64,000 bases of DNA, from contig NC_059478.1 in NCBI RefSeq assembly GCF_018139145.2, positions 31,557,001 through 31,621,000 on the forward strand, written 5' to 3'. The stretch's first letter is position 1. Every line of letters begins with the position of its first letter. The DNA is from Gymnogyps californianus (Eukaryota; Chordata; Aves; Accipitriformes; Cathartidae). Positions 43,124 to 57,300 of the stretch are shown here, piece after piece. A model generated the notes under the pieces. The model was not told the DNA's origin and did no database searches. It saw only the letters and a list, made by a program, of their open reading frames with translations. Made by a program: the position numbers and the translations under genes.

Positions 43124-46100
43124 CTGCCATAAGATTTTTCACAGCATTAAATTGCCACATATACAACCCATATTATGTTGACCATTATGAAAACTATGCA
43201 GACCTTGCATTGAAAGCTGTATTTATTCACATTTAAAGGACAACTAGAATGATCACTGATACTGATTTATTTTCCTCAAAGTATTTTGCACAACTCGGCA
43301 AGCAGCAAACCTGGAGTCATATATGTTTATTCTTACAGCTGGGGACCAAAATACTTTCATAACGACAAGATATTTAAAATCCCTCCTTCCTAGAGAACCA
43401 GCTTTATTTCAGGTATCTTAGAGAGAAAATCACCTTCCCTTACCAGAGCGCTCCATTAAGAGCCAGGACGTGGCTGATGCACTGCCCAGCAGCCAGCAAT
43501 AAGTGGAATTTAAGGCTTTTAGCCAATCTGAGGCTTTGTCTACACTGCAACATTTTGTGGGTTTGTTGACCAGCTGATTGGGGGGGAAAAAAAAAAAAGC
43601 CTTCCTCTTGAGGATAGCACTGTTTTTTCAAATTTTCTTTTATCTAAATGGTGGACAGACACCTGGGCCATCGATTCCCTGAAATCATTGCCATGTCGCC
43701 TGCCCTCAGCAACTCCACAAGACCACTCACACACTAATGAACGGAGGCTGCTCATAACTATTAAGTTACTTCATTCCTGATTGTCATGCAAATTGGTTGC
43801 CTCTGAATTTCCTAGTAATGTTTAAATGCTTGTTTTGAACTGTAAATCCATAAATAGCTTCACAGGCAGCAACACCAACAAGCATATCTCATCATCTTGC
43901 CTAAGGGTACTGCAACCGCTTCAGCCAACACCCGCACTGGAACTGGTCACCTCCAAAATCTTCCATGCAAGTGTGCATAGTTTGAATTAAAAAAGCATTA
44001 CAGAAAAACGCCTGCCTTGTGCCAACAGTAATACTGCCGTAATTTTTTACTTTCTACAGGAACTTTCCAAAATGAGCACGGGAGATCAAATAATTCATTC
44101 ACATAATGAAGAAAACAATGATGCATGTGTAATGGTTTCAAGAAACACATTTTACTTCCCAAAACGCAAAAATAGTTTCATGAGGAAACTAATAAACCCA
44201 CGAGCATCCCAGTATTTCTTGCTGTACCACAGCCTATTTTATAACAGGCACACCTTAGTTTCCTATGACGTTTATATTTCAATAAAACAAACATTATTGT
44301 TTATTTTCTGTAATCATCCACTTTTCTACTCCAGCAAAATCTTATGAGGTGGTCACTTATATTTGGAAAGAAAACTGTAATAGATAAAAACAACAATAAT
44401 AAACAAACCAGGCATATCAGCACTAACACGAAATGGTTCTGACTTCTGTTTTTCCATGATGCTAACAATCCTTACATATTTCAGCTAGTCCTAATTAGGA
44501 TGGAACGGCCAATGTTGAAAAACAAACACAATTTTATCTTACAGTCTTAAAAATACACAAAAACACAACAGTCCATTTCAAAATGTATATTCTAGGAAAA
44601 CACATTTCTGTAGTGAAGAAGTCTGGTTTCAGCTAACAGGAGATATAATTTAAAATACTGTCTTGGTTTGGTAACTCCCGGGAAAATTGTCTGCATTGAT
44701 TCCAGCAGATCTATTTTGGAACAACTGAGAGCTCAGCCTACCACATTCAATGTGCAAAGCTTTTGCATTAGTTTCAAAGCAGAGTCCCCAGCAAATTTGT
44801 CTGAAGTGGGATAGCTCTAGCAAACTAAAAAGTTAATTCTCTCTTCTTAAGTTTCCCACAAGAGTGTAAACATTTTGTAGTAGGTTTCTTGCTTACATGA
44901 AATCTCACTAAAGATACTTCAGCCTGGAGCTTAACAAATGATACAGCACTTCAGATCAGATCCAGACAGAATATATGTAGTAAACTGTCTTCTGATTAAT
45001 CCACTACCTCAAAAGTCAATTTAAAACTGTTATTTTACAGCATCATGTTTATTCACCACAATAAGATCTAACTAACAGCAGAGACCTTTATCTTTCAAGC
45101 ACAAACTTACCCGAGAGATGTGAAAAGTAAAGCCTCCTGCTCTTTTCAGGCAAGTTTTTACTTATTTAAAACGCATCTATTTCACTATCTCACTAAATGT
45201 TTCCAATTTGCAGGTTAGGTTTTCCGCTTAACTGGAAAAACAAATGGAAGCTGTCAAGAATACTGCCTGAACAATATGTCAGCGTATCCCTGCCCAAGCT
45301 GACCTATGCTGCTATATGGGTAACTCTCATTCCCAGAGGAAGCTGCAATTGTTTTTCAGTGCGTATGTTCAAGCCACTCTTCTGCTGGTGTTACGACAGT
45401 CACCTCCTGGTGATTCAAACTGGGTGCTGCTGCTCACAGAGAAATCTAAGCAAGAAAGGTCTGATTGCTTCCCTTTCCTATGCATCTATAGTTACTACCT
45501 ACACGGCTTTCACTAACTTTCTTAGCTCCGGATGAATCTCTCTGGTCGTGCAATATTTCCAGTCTAATTACTGAGTCAGGACCAGGCACTCTGGAACACA
45601 GCTGTGACAAACACTGACCTGCATGTATTAGAGGATAAAGGCTCAATTTCATTTTTAAGACAAAACAGTAATATTTTTGCTGGTACTGCTGAAACTTCAG
45701 TAGTTCCTGGAAACAGCTTCTTCCTTTAAGGCAAAATCCTTAATCATAAAATGAGTCCATGTTTGCGTGCCTAATTCCATAAAATCTCTAAGCATGGAGA
45801 AACCATAAGCACAAGGCTGGTTTGACTTTTTCTGCTAGCACTCGGGATGCAGCACTTCAACACCTGGAAAGGTAACACCCACTGGAGCCAGTGGTGACCC
45901 TGGCCAGTAAAAGGAGCAACATGGACAGCAAGAAACCAAGACACACAGCCAAGATAACTTCAAGTTATTCAATATTGATTCAATATTAAAATCCTCTTTG
46001 TTCTACTTAAGTCAAAATGAAATATTTTAATGTATTTTGAGCCTTATTAAAACCTATTCTTCCTTTTTAAAACAAAACTTAATTGAAACCAGCTAGAAGA

Positions 46101-49100
46101 AGAAAGTTTCATTTATCATGAAGTGACATTTTGTAATTAAAATACAGTTCAGAACAAAATGTTTAGCTGCAAAGGCGTGAATTTTCCCTTCACTGTTGCT
46201 GCCAACTTGCTATTATTACGAGTGGGGTTAAAACTACAAAACTGGTGGTTGCTTCTTTTCACTGAAAATTAACTGAAAGGAAAACAGAGACTGTTTGTCT
46301 AGAAATGGCTCCCACCTTCTTCTCTTTTCAAGGAGAAAAGGCATGCCCGAGATGCAGTGCCATGACCAGATACTGAGTTCTGTGGGGCTGGTTCAGGCAT
46401 GATGGCTAGTCAAAATTAATAAACCGGATTAATAGCAATAGACAAGAACGGTACAGACTACACATCTTTCCTGTGTCAACTACCGAGCCCCGCAGCCGGG
46501 CTGCAAGTGGGCCATGCCTTCTAGCAGGGCTGTTTTCAGCCAAGAGCTTCGCCAGGTGAGCCAACGGCCTGGTCTGTCCCCAACTCTGCGGCGCGAGCCC
46601 TAGGAGCAGCCGGTCCACGGATAACAGGTCAACCCAACTAGCAGCATCTACCATATGGAAAGAGTGAGCAGGAAAGCAGCTGTAGGCCCCCACTGCGAAC
46701 ACGCAGGGTGTGAAAGGCAGTATGAGATTGGTGCCAGCCACAGGTGTTTTATCCTTGACGCTTTTGAGGGGCAATACAGGACAAAACTCACAGGACAGGA
46801 GGAGCACAGAAGGAATAATTAGATGCCTGCAATAAACTGTGACTCTGGATTAATATCAGGAAATGTCTCAATCATGGGGTTTGGATGGCCCTCAATAATG
46901 GTATTCACTGTCTGCATTTGTTCAGTTCCTCGGTATTGCTGGTTGTCTACTCTTCCAGACAGTAGCTGATGGTTTTGCTATCATGGAAGTGCTTTTTCAA
47001 TAAAGACGTTCCCTGTGCTCCCACCCGCAACGCCCCTCCTGCCCTTTCACTGCGGATCCTTTCCTTGCCCCATCCCGATTCCCTGGAGTTCCAGTAATCA
47101 TCTCTGTATAAACCTGCACTAATTATCTTTGCTAATGTGGAAAATAAAGAGTAAAGAGAACACAAAAGTTGATCCTCAAATGATAAGACATGAAACCATT
47201 TCTAAAGGTTACTATTTTGTTCAATACCTTCTGAAAAAGCTGCATTTCTAGATCATTTCCTCTATTTAGAGCAATCCTGTTCCTCTGTTCCTTCCCCCTT
47301 CTTAGTCTTCTTTCCTTAAAGGCTCCATTTTGGGGTCAACTCAGCCTTTAATGAATCAGTTGCTCCATCTGACTTCCTCTGAACATACTCGCATGTTAAG
47401 AGGACTGTTCATATGCAGCAGTACTCCCAAAATCATGCTAGCGAATCTGGAAAGCTGAATTTCAGTTGCAGGAGATAAGAACTGGAAAGATGCATGAGGT
47501 TACATACAGCTGGCTACAAAACTGACCATACTTAAATTTCTGTACATGGGTCTCTAACTAAAGAATCAAGTTAGTTTTAGATGCACGGAATCTTTTAGTA
47601 TTGTAACTGTGAAAACTGTACATGGTGCACACGAGCATTGCCTTCTATACTCACTTCTTGTGCCTAAAGGCTGAAAGGGCTCTGCTTGTAATAATTGTAA
47701 ACTGTTGTAAGCTGGAATCCAAAGCTGACTGGCAAATTACTTTGCGATATATCAAGTCATTCATTCCTTTTCCTAAAACAACGTTCTGGGTGCTAGGAAA
47801 ATCTCTGCATCCACGCACAGCAGCAATAAATACAAACCTTCTCATGCAGGCACAGAAAATGCGTAAGAAATTCTTATTCTTCTAAGTGGAATGTAAGACA
47901 CAACAATCATTTCCACTGTAACCTTCCACTTCAAGACACAAATAAAAGGAACATGATTTGGTTTCAAAATCTGTCAGTGAACTCGGAGTGATGAAAACAT
48001 TCTTACTACCCTCACAAAGTGAGCATGCTCCTAAGGCTTTGAAGTAGGTTAATACCATGATTACAGCATTTGCAGAGTTTTGCAATGGCATGCTGCTTCA
48101 ATCTCCTTTCATACTTAGCAACTACATGAATAAAAATGCTTTTGGTACAAAGGTTAAGTACATTAAAGAAGAGTCATATGAAGCTTTAGCCACGCCTCCA
48201 TCTGACATATGAAATAAAAATCTGCAGGATACAATGGCTTGATATACTCAGAGTTATTCAATGCTTTGGCACAATCTCACCACCTTTAATACCGCTTATG
48301 TGTTATAAGGTTTTTAAAAAAGGGAGCGTAAAGAGCTACGTCCAATCATACAATGAATCTAGCGCTTCAGCTTAATATAATGACCGTTAGGATTCACTGC
48401 CAGCCTTCGCATCAGGCTGTGATCCGGTTCCCTTTCTAAACTGGTACGTGAAACATCATCATTTGGAGGAATACCATCACCGCCATTGGCAAGAACTGAC
48501 CCAGCTGTGCACACACTGCGAAAAGGCTGTTCTAGCTGGACTCCAAACTCTCTCATCTAATGGTTGAATTCCAGATTCAGAGTTGAAATTTTCATGAAAC
48601 AAAAGTGCTTCCCTCAACAATTGTGACTTAGAATTAACTCAATACTACTATTAGGCTTGAGGTGAGTAAACTAGTAAGTTAACATATCTAAGTAAATGAA
48701 ATTCTGATGAATAGAAACATATTGACTATGAAATCTCAGACCTCAAAGCCTATCATACACAACAGATCAAATGCAAATCCTACTCTAAAAGCTGGCAAAG
48801 GAACTTCGAAACATGAAGTACTCTGAATATTTTGCCTTGGTCATACCAGCATAAGCATATTAATGTTTTCTAGACATGAAATTCTGGCTGACTAAATACC
48901 CATATTCCAGGGATGCTTAGCTTACATGAGCAGCACTGACAATAGGGAATTGATTACATTATACATCTACTATTGGCAATTAAAATAATTCACTTTTTTG
49001 TGTAAAAATATTAAAATTATGTTTTTAGGAGAAAATACCCAGTTCCTCTTTTCAAATCTGTTCTTTTTCTCCTCAAAGACCCCCATTTCTAAATCTTTCA

Positions 49101-52100
49101 GCTTGTCAGTTCTGAATAACTTGGTTAAAAAAAAATGGTATTTAAAGGGTTTTGAGTGTAATGCAGGCCGATAACCTTGAATATTTTAAAGCAGCAAGAA
49201 AGAAGTTTAACCACACATTTCAGCAAGTCTAAAGAGACATAATTTGAAAGGTATTTATAGCTAGTGCCTCTTTATTTTCACATCTCAGGCTTTTAGAACC
49301 TTTGGTTTAAACCTAAAGGGGAAATTTTTCCCTTTGAACTAGGTTACTTCAAATGGAAAATTCATTATTAACCTTAGAGAATTCAGTCTCCTCCAAACAT
49401 TATCTGCTTTGGAAAAAGAAAATCAACTTGTGTTTGGATATAATTAGTGTGGTAACAGAAATGACAAAATCTGGCCTGCAGAGGTTATAGGGCGTTAACA
49501 AAAGATGATGTTGTAATGGTCTAGACTTATCTGCTGGAGATACACTGTATAGAATGAAGCATGAAGAAAGGACAGAATATGTAATACTGACCTCACTGAG
49601 TTCATCTGATGGTCAGTAAACTCACGTGAGTTTCAAGTTACATTTCTCAAGATATCTTCACATTACTGAAAAAAACACACTAAAAGATGCACCTTTGGTA
49701 TCTCCCCCCCGCCAGCCCCAATCTCTAACTAGCACATTCCTCTGCAATTCAGCAGTGGAAAACAATGTCTAATATGCAGCATACAAATTTAATACAACAT
49801 AAAAGTCCTCGTTGATAATTCCGCATAAAGGTGTAGCTCTGACTTTCTTACTCTTTTGTGTTTGCCAACAACTCTAAATGAGAGAGTTTCTTGGGAAGAA
49901 GAAGAAACTCCACCGCCCTTGTCCCATGTGTTCTTTCTGTCTTTCGAACTCCAGCCACACAAAAACTCATTCACAAGTTTATTCCACACTTTGTTAGACC
50001 TTAAATGGTTAAAGTGCTGAAGATCAAATGCTGCGTTTTGCCTTGTGTTACCAACAGGCCCTGCAGTCTCAGACCCCACAATCTGAAAGAGACTGTGGGT
50101 GCCATTACAGAAGAAAACAAAGGCTGCCACCATTGACTTCAAGCTAATGCAGAAGTGTTGCCAGGAGTCTGATATTTCGCTACAAAAGATGGGAGTTGCG
50201 TTTGTTGTTACACAAATGAGCTTTCTCATTATGAAATATTCAGAAATAGATTAAAAGTCAATATGACTTTCCTGTAAGCTGAACTTTGAGTAAAAGGTGA
50301 AAAACAACTCCTACAGTTGCTTTTCAAAATTACAAGGCTTCAAACCTCCTCCGTTGCTAATGTCTTACTATAAAATTGGACTCCAGTAATAAAAAGTCAT
50401 CAAGTCAGGTTACTTGTTAACAGTGACATCTTTATATTTGTCTATCTCAGCAGATGATCATCAGGCAACAGGAAATACATTTTCATAGTATGTTTATAAA
50501 AGTTCTTATTGCATCTTTAAATTTGCATTGCATTTGCTTCATTATGAGAAGGATCCAAATCTTCCCTCAAAATCTTTTTTTTTTAAATTACCTTTTGTTT
50601 TAAGAACTGAGGAGTTTAATACAAAGCCACAAAGTATTTCGTATAAACACACAATAATTTCACTTACTAAAATTCCTGTATCCAACTACTCTATGGACAC
50701 TTAGCCCCAAATGACTGGTTCCACCACAAGATTAAAAACAAAACCAAACCTCCTCTGTGATCTTCATAATCTTTTCAGTATATTGGCAGTTTATGCATTG
50801 AATAGAATATGAGGAATTACTGAATTAAGGAATTACTGCAGAGAGTTTACTAGGTTTTCAAATATATGGGATATATATTTACTTTAGCTTTATTTGCTGC
50901 AATGACCATGTCCCTGAAAATGGTTATGAGATAATTTAAAATGAATGAATAATGAAATTAATATAACATCCTAAATGTTTTTAAACACAACGAAGGTTCA
51001 CTGCTTTCACAAGATCCAATCCCAGGATCCTTGTTGCTCTCTTAAATATCTCTACATTAAAAAAACCCAACCATGAACATACAAATTAGCATTACAGCAG
51101 GCTTTCAGGTTGTTAGAACCCCTTTCAAGCTATTATTGAAGACCCAAGTTGTGTTTGTTTCATTAAAGTAAGTAGTCTAGCAGCTAGTGGGACTACCTAC
51201 ACTTGCCTGGTAGGGAAGGACTTGGCCTAAAGAGAAAGAAGACAAACCTGCATTATCCTGGACCTCATTAACATATGCACATACAGATGAGCTGCAAAAT
51301 ATGGGCCTTTCCATCATTTTAAATAGAGTTAGATAAGAAGAGGTTTATTAGAAGTTAATATCATTAAAGACTGTTCATCCCCCTCTGTTCTAACCCTGTG
51401 GCCATGTTAAGCATCCGTATCTTAATCGCCTTCTTCACAACTGCTGCGATTTCAGTCTCTTCTCACCACTTCTTCTTCTTATTAGTTCAGAAAGTGCTGC
51501 CAAAATAATGTCTCCTGAATACTGCTCTGACTGCACCCCTCTGAAGCCCTGCGCTGATTTCCAGTCATTCAGACGATTCATTTTAAACTTATTGTTCCCT
51601 TCTTCCAGCTAAAGCTTGCTCAAAAATAGGATCCACATTCAAAATATTCAGATTTTTCCTGTTCTGATATTCTCCAAAAGGAAAAGGGGGCTGCAAAAGC
51701 AAACAAAGAAGGAAGAAAGGATGAAGAAAATGGAGAGACACATATATATGCCAAAGTGGCCCAGGGTCATCACCAGAGCTATGGGACTTCCCCCAAAAAT
51801 CATGCCCCACAATCAGCATGAGCTTCCCCCAGTCAAGCTCTTCCCCCGTCCCTGTGAATGGGAGGGATCCCCAACTCCTCTCACACAAAGCTTCTCTTTC
51901 TGAAACTTTACCTTGCATCTGAGGAAGTTTCCTTAATGAAGCCTTAGTTGAAAACAATACTTCTCTACAAAAAGTTCCTCTGCTAACATATCTGTTCATT
52001 TTGTTGAAAAAATATCCAAGACCAATTCCTGAATGCCTACAGTTTCTATGGCCTTATTTAATTCTCACGTGAGCCAATCTGTCTGCCTTTTTACATCTAC

Positions 52101-52213
52101 CTGAGTACTGTACTAAAGCACCACTGTCAGCTTGGATATTGTGACTATTTTCTTCTTCCAGTTCCTTTCATGTCGCTATGACGTGACCTTTTGCAAAAGC
52201 TCAAATCCTTTCT

Positions 52214-52273
52214 AAAAAAAAAAAAAAAACAAAACAAAAAACCCACTGTTCCTAGACTTTTTTTTTTTTTTTT
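52214..52273. repeat. A16 and T16 tracts facing each other
   Basis: A run of 16 A (52214-52229) and a run of 16 T (52258-52273) are separated by 28 bp, giving a potential A/T hairpin. Probably simple-sequence expansion; no retroelement body was recognised beside either tract. Confidence 0.8.
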
Positions 52274-55200
52274 AAGAAGTATATATGAAAAGAATTTTTC
52301 TAAGATGTAAAGAATTTAGATCTTCTGGTGCTTCCATCAATATCCGTGTATTCGTGTTCGGGTTGGGGTATCATGCAAACAAAGCAGGCAGCTCCATCTT
52401 GACTGTCAAGCATAGAAAGCAGCACCAAATGGAGCACATTCCCTGACCACTGTCCTTCCATTCACTGCACAGGGCAAAGGTCTCCAGGAAATAGCAATAT
52501 GAGCTCAGCTCATTAAAAACTGCATGAAAATGTATATCCTGAAGGGATGTTAAATTACGCTTACACAGGCAACTTTGAGTCTGTGCTTCCTTGGAACTTT
52601 AGTGCTTAACCTTATAGCCCCAGCATTTCTTTAATGCAATTAAATATAGAGGTATAGATATAACATGTTGCTTTAGTTACAGCCTAGCAAAGAGAAAGAA
52701 AATAGGTGAGACAGATAAAGAACTCTGTAGGTAGCTTTCATTTTGATCTCCAGTGTCTCTCTAGCTTTGCCATCTTTTTGACATGCTCACCACAGTCAAG
52801 GCTGTGTTTTTCCACATCCAGTTTTACTGAGAAGGGCTGATGACACATTATGTTTAAAGAGACACTTCAGAGTCTGGGCAATTTTTTTAAAAAACTGCAA
52901 TCCATAAACATCCCTATACTACTAAATATAGCAAATGCTAAACACATATAGGTAACCTTGTCAATATTAAACTTAAGCCATGCCCAAGTACAGAGTACAC
53001 CCAGTTTCCCTGATGCATTTAATTCACTTTATGTGACTTTGTACATTTGAATTCAATGTATAACTCATACAGGCAACACAAGGTATAAAAAAAGATTACT
53101 CTCAGTCAGCTACTGCTGATGTTTTTGCCCTCCACCTAGTTATCAGCATGCTAGTCCACATTATTGTGACGGGCAAGTATTACCCTCTTATTACTTTGAT
53201 GGCAATTTTATATTTAAAAATGAAATTAATAGCTAACCTCGAAAGACTTACTATGCTTAATTTCATTTCACTCCCTGAATCATCCTTTTCACTATACAAT
53301 CTCCACTAACTAAACTAAAAGAATCAGAGCTCTATTTATAGAACACAGATCAGCTGTTCAACATTTGCTAGTAGTTAAAATGGGGTAGACATTAAAAGCA
53401 AGTTGACTCTGGAGAAAGCTGCTCCTCCCGTCATTTGTAGAAGAGACTGCTGTGAAACATTAATATTTATGAAGTCAAGGCTAGAGCTTTCTGTGCTTTT
53501 GGACGACTTTGCAGGGCTCTCCCAAAGCATGACATCCTACCACCACTGAAACCACTGCCAGGAGGATCTCCCACCTTCCCCAGATGCACTCATTGAGGTC
53601 AGTTACAGGTAAGGTAGGAAGACACAATGCTGTCCCAGGAATCCCTCACAAGAAATCATCCCCTTCACAGCTAGGACAAATCAGGGAAGCGCAGAGGTTT
53701 GCTTCCACAAGACGGAAGCCACGCAGCAGCCTCCCAAAACACTGACCCACAACCCGGGAGTACGCGCATGACTTGAAGTCTCCTTTCCCCCTGCGCTCAC
53801 TCTGTATTCCTGGGTCAGGACTTCACTGTAGGCACGCTCTCCATTCTGAGCCTGCGAAAGAGCACTAGTGAGCTTCAAGTCAGAATGGCTGACAAGTAGG
53901 AGGAGAGGTCTGAGCACCAGCCACTGAAGCAAGAAGCTGAAATCCTGAGAGGCCCATAGGTTCAGGTGCCAAAAACTGGAGGAGACTGATGTTGAGAGGG
54001 ACAGCTACTGGACAAACTGGATGTCTAACATCACCTATGGAGAAAACCGTAGGGAGAGTGTGTGTGTGTCTATGTGTCTCCACTAGCAAACTTCATACCT
54101 GATCAGCCAGAGGGGAGGAACAGGACTGACCATCTGTGTTGTTCATGTGTATATAGGTGCTGTTCCTGATTATGTGGGTGCTGGTAAAAGCTCTGCTCTG
54201 TGCGGGGTGATATGTATGGCTGTTTGCAGTGTGCGTATCCATGCCTACTGGGAATACATGCTCAGCCTTGCTGCTGCCTGGATCTGGATACACCAAACCA
54301 TAGCAGCCTTGTATCAGGCTGGAAGAATCCTCCGGGCCCTGTAGCCCACCAGATTCAATTACCTCTAATGGTAGATCCTGGGAACACGATCATGTTAACA
54401 TCTTTGGTTCCACACATACTGACTTTTGTGTTGATGGAGCAACAGCTTGTTTTCTTCCCTAATGCAAGCATCATGAAGCAGACACAAAGCCCAGAGAGAC
54501 CATACACTGCTCACACCTCCACTTCAAACTTGATCTACTTGGAGCAAGAAAGGGCGGTTTCACAACTCAGCAGCCAAATGATAATTTGCCCTACTTCTCC
54601 TATTTTTATTGCTCTTTTGCAGCAATGAGTAATGCTGTCTCCAAGAAATGGAAGTGAAAGCTACTCTGTTCTTGTCAGAATAATAATGGATATTGTGTTG
54701 GCAACTGCCCTCCTGTGCTGCACAACAGCATAAATAAAAGGAATTGGGAAAAGCCAACAGTACTATAGTAAATAAAGTGTGTAAATTCACCTGCTTGCAA
54801 ATAAGTGATAACCTCTGTTGTTTGGTGTTTCAGCCTGGGCAACAAGAATAGGATAAACACCGTGTCTAAACCAGAAGTGAGTCAACTCCACTGATCCTCA
54901 TCTATGGAGAGAGGTTCTGGGGGAGAGGCACTGGCTGTTCAGGGAGGGTCAAAGTAGAAAAGTGTGGCTTGTAAGATGTCAGAAGTGCCTCCATACATGG
55001 CTCTACAGACAGCAACAGACTGAAAGATGGCCTTCTCCAAATCTCAGGGTAGTTCAATGCTGGGAAATTAGCTTTGGCCTCACTATTGTTACTAGTAGAA
55101 GGAAAGATGTCAATGAACATTAAAGTATTTGCTCCTTACAGCTTGGATTCACGTACAGTTTCTATTCACAGAGGCTACACAGATTCAAGGAGGGAAGACT

Positions 55201-57184
55201 TGCCTTCTTTCATGGTTTAGAAAATGGATCGTCTTTGAAAAATGCCTCACTACAGAGCACTAACTGTGAAACATGGTGCAGCTCCTAGTCGTAATGAGCC
55301 GTTAACATGTCCATGCAGCTAGACCGATACAGGTCTCTGCAGCCTGAGCTCTGGGCTAGCAGGATGCAAAGCGCTTCTGGTGTCAATAATATCTGAATGC
55401 AGAATGAGAAGTTATTCAAGACACGAAAAGGTTTCAGAAGGTGGTCCCTAATGATGGAGGTCTTCAACGAACAGCTGATGAGTACCAGTAACTTTATGCA
55501 TTGAATTTACAATCTTTCTGAACTTCACAAAGGACCCTATATTTTTCTAAGCAGCAAGCGCTCTTAATACTATCAGGGAAAGAATATTTTTGTCACTTAA
55601 AAAAAAGTGACTTAACAGGATCACACTTAACAGGACCATAGGTGCATAAACCATCAGTCTACCATCCAGTTGTTCATGATTTTAACATTACAGGCACCAG
55701 GAAACCAGCAATAGAAACCACTATGGCAGGTGAACAGGAGAAGAAAAACTCTCGAGGTCCACAGCATGAGGACTACCCTTGGCGGTTTTGGTATGATTAT
55801 TGTACACCACCACTCTGCTCTCAGGACGTGGGTTTCCCACAATTTCACAGGGCTCAGAACACACTTACAGAAGCCGGTCTGGCCCTTGGCAATGTCTCCA
55901 CATTCACTACCCAGCTCTGTCAGGGCTTCCTCCACTGTCACTCTCCGGAGAGACACATTTTCCTTTGTATCCAAAACCTATTTCATACAGGACTCCAGGA
56001 TTCTACACACATCTTTTGGGGCATATTCCTGGGAGAGCAAAGGTACCAAAAAGTACTCTGATTTCTCCTTTCCTGCAAAAACAAAGGCATTCAGTCGTCT
56101 TTGGCATTGGTTGCTGGTTTCTAAAAAAAAATTCCTCTTTCTTGCTGCTCACATCGCAGGGGACCTTAATTCTTTTTCATACTCACTATGCCTGCTCAAA
56201 AACCATAGATATACGTTAAGATCTGATCATCTGGCACTTGCATTAAAATATACATTGAAAGAACTGTAAAAAAAAAATTCAATTAAGTGCATATAATACA
56301 TCTACCCATGACTTCACTATGAATTGGCCTAGTTTAAAAAAATGAAAAAATTATTTTGCTTTTTATTCAGCCCTTTGTTTTCATACAAAAGACCCACACA
56401 AACACATTATTTAGTTACACAAACTAAATACATTGTCTCATCTGCAAAACCAACCAACTGTAAAAGCAGAGAAGTGCATTTTTTCCTGTCTTTACACTAC
56501 CACTAGCTATTATATATAACAATGTTTAGTTAAAAATAATACAAATAATATGTAATTATTTCTGAGGACACGTTTATCTCTAAGAGGAATTCATTTTCAA
56601 GAGGAACGTTATACTTAAACACATTCATGCACTGCGCCTTTGGACAACCCAAATATATTACATATTATATTACCTTTATTCTGGATGGCCAACAATGTCA
56701 ATATTGATTCCATAGGTAGAGCACATCAACTACAAGGATCACAGCCACATCTTTTCTTTACTCCTGAGGAGCACAGTGAATGTCTGGGCCTGACATATTT
56801 ATCACAGGGAGTCTGAGCCTATTACTTGGCCAAATTCACTATATAACTCTTTGAGCTCTTAAAGAGGAATATGCCATAAGGCATTAATGAAGGGCTTACA
56901 AATTCAGCCACAGTATATTTCAAAAGGCTACCAATTTCGTGGGCAAGTTTTTCTTAATATTAAGTGATCAGTATCCAAAAGGTCTATGACATTAAAGATT
57001 AAGGACACAGTATTTTTCAACTGAAGTTTTTGTGACTAATTTACTAAGATATTTAGCTAAACACTTCTGTTTCTGGCTGCTTAAATACACAAAGCAAAAC
57101 CTGCATGTATCCTTTAACTTGTACATTGCTCCACACTTTTTTCTTCACAAGCTGACTAATGAAATTACTGTGATATCATTACTG

Positions 57185-57300
57185 AGAGCGCCAGATATAT
57201 CAGTTAGAGCACAAAATAAGAAACAGGACCCTCAGATTACATATCAAGCTCTGCTCTGATTTGTGGTATAATCTTAGGAAAGTAATTGAGAGATCAGCAC
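57185..57300 (+). repeat. MIR-like SINE fragment, sense
   Basis: The plus strand CAGTTAGAGCACAAAATAAG, then CAAGCTCTGCTCTGATTTGT, then ATCTTAGGAAAGTAATTGAG follows the order of the MIR 5' and core region: 'GTTAGAGCA...', '...GGCTCTGCCACTTACTAGC...' and '...TTGGGCAAGTTACTTAACC'. Strongly diverged, and the 3' part is lost. Recalled from family consensus, not computed. Confidence 0.5.

Larger units (their letters stand above)
33575..57184 (-). other. DAB1: Large DAB1 intron, long unique stretch
   Basis: About 23.6 kb without a gene I can support. It holds the small tandem duplication at 36391-36433, homopolymer tracts (A at 37788-37806, G14 at 42292-42305, A16 and T16 at 52214-52273), a GC-rich patch at 46480-46800, and one speculative alternative 5' exon (43074-43123). 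The longer open frames here (for example 142 codons at 54200, 179 codons at 55730) overlap one another in several frames and lack recognisable domains, so I treat them as chance. Confidence 0.65.

Noticed and set aside
43520..43580. GGCTTTGTCTACACTGCAAC as a DNA-transposon remnant
   Set aside because: The words recall an amniote repeat, but the match is too short and no inverted ends or duplication could be found.
49789..50229. 146-codon minus-strand open frame in DAB1 orientation
   Set aside because: No similarity to DAB1 or any domain I know, and no convincing acceptor/donor pair at its ends. Part of it may be an old repeat, but I could not place it.
54200..54628. 142-codon open frame
   Set aside because: Low-complexity, no domain recognised, overlaps other frames, lies inside the intron with no support.
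55730..56269. 179-codon open frame on the plus strand
   Set aside because: It overlaps two other frames of about 139 codons on the same strand and one of 106 on the other, has no recognisable domain and no splice or promoter context; chance frames are likely.
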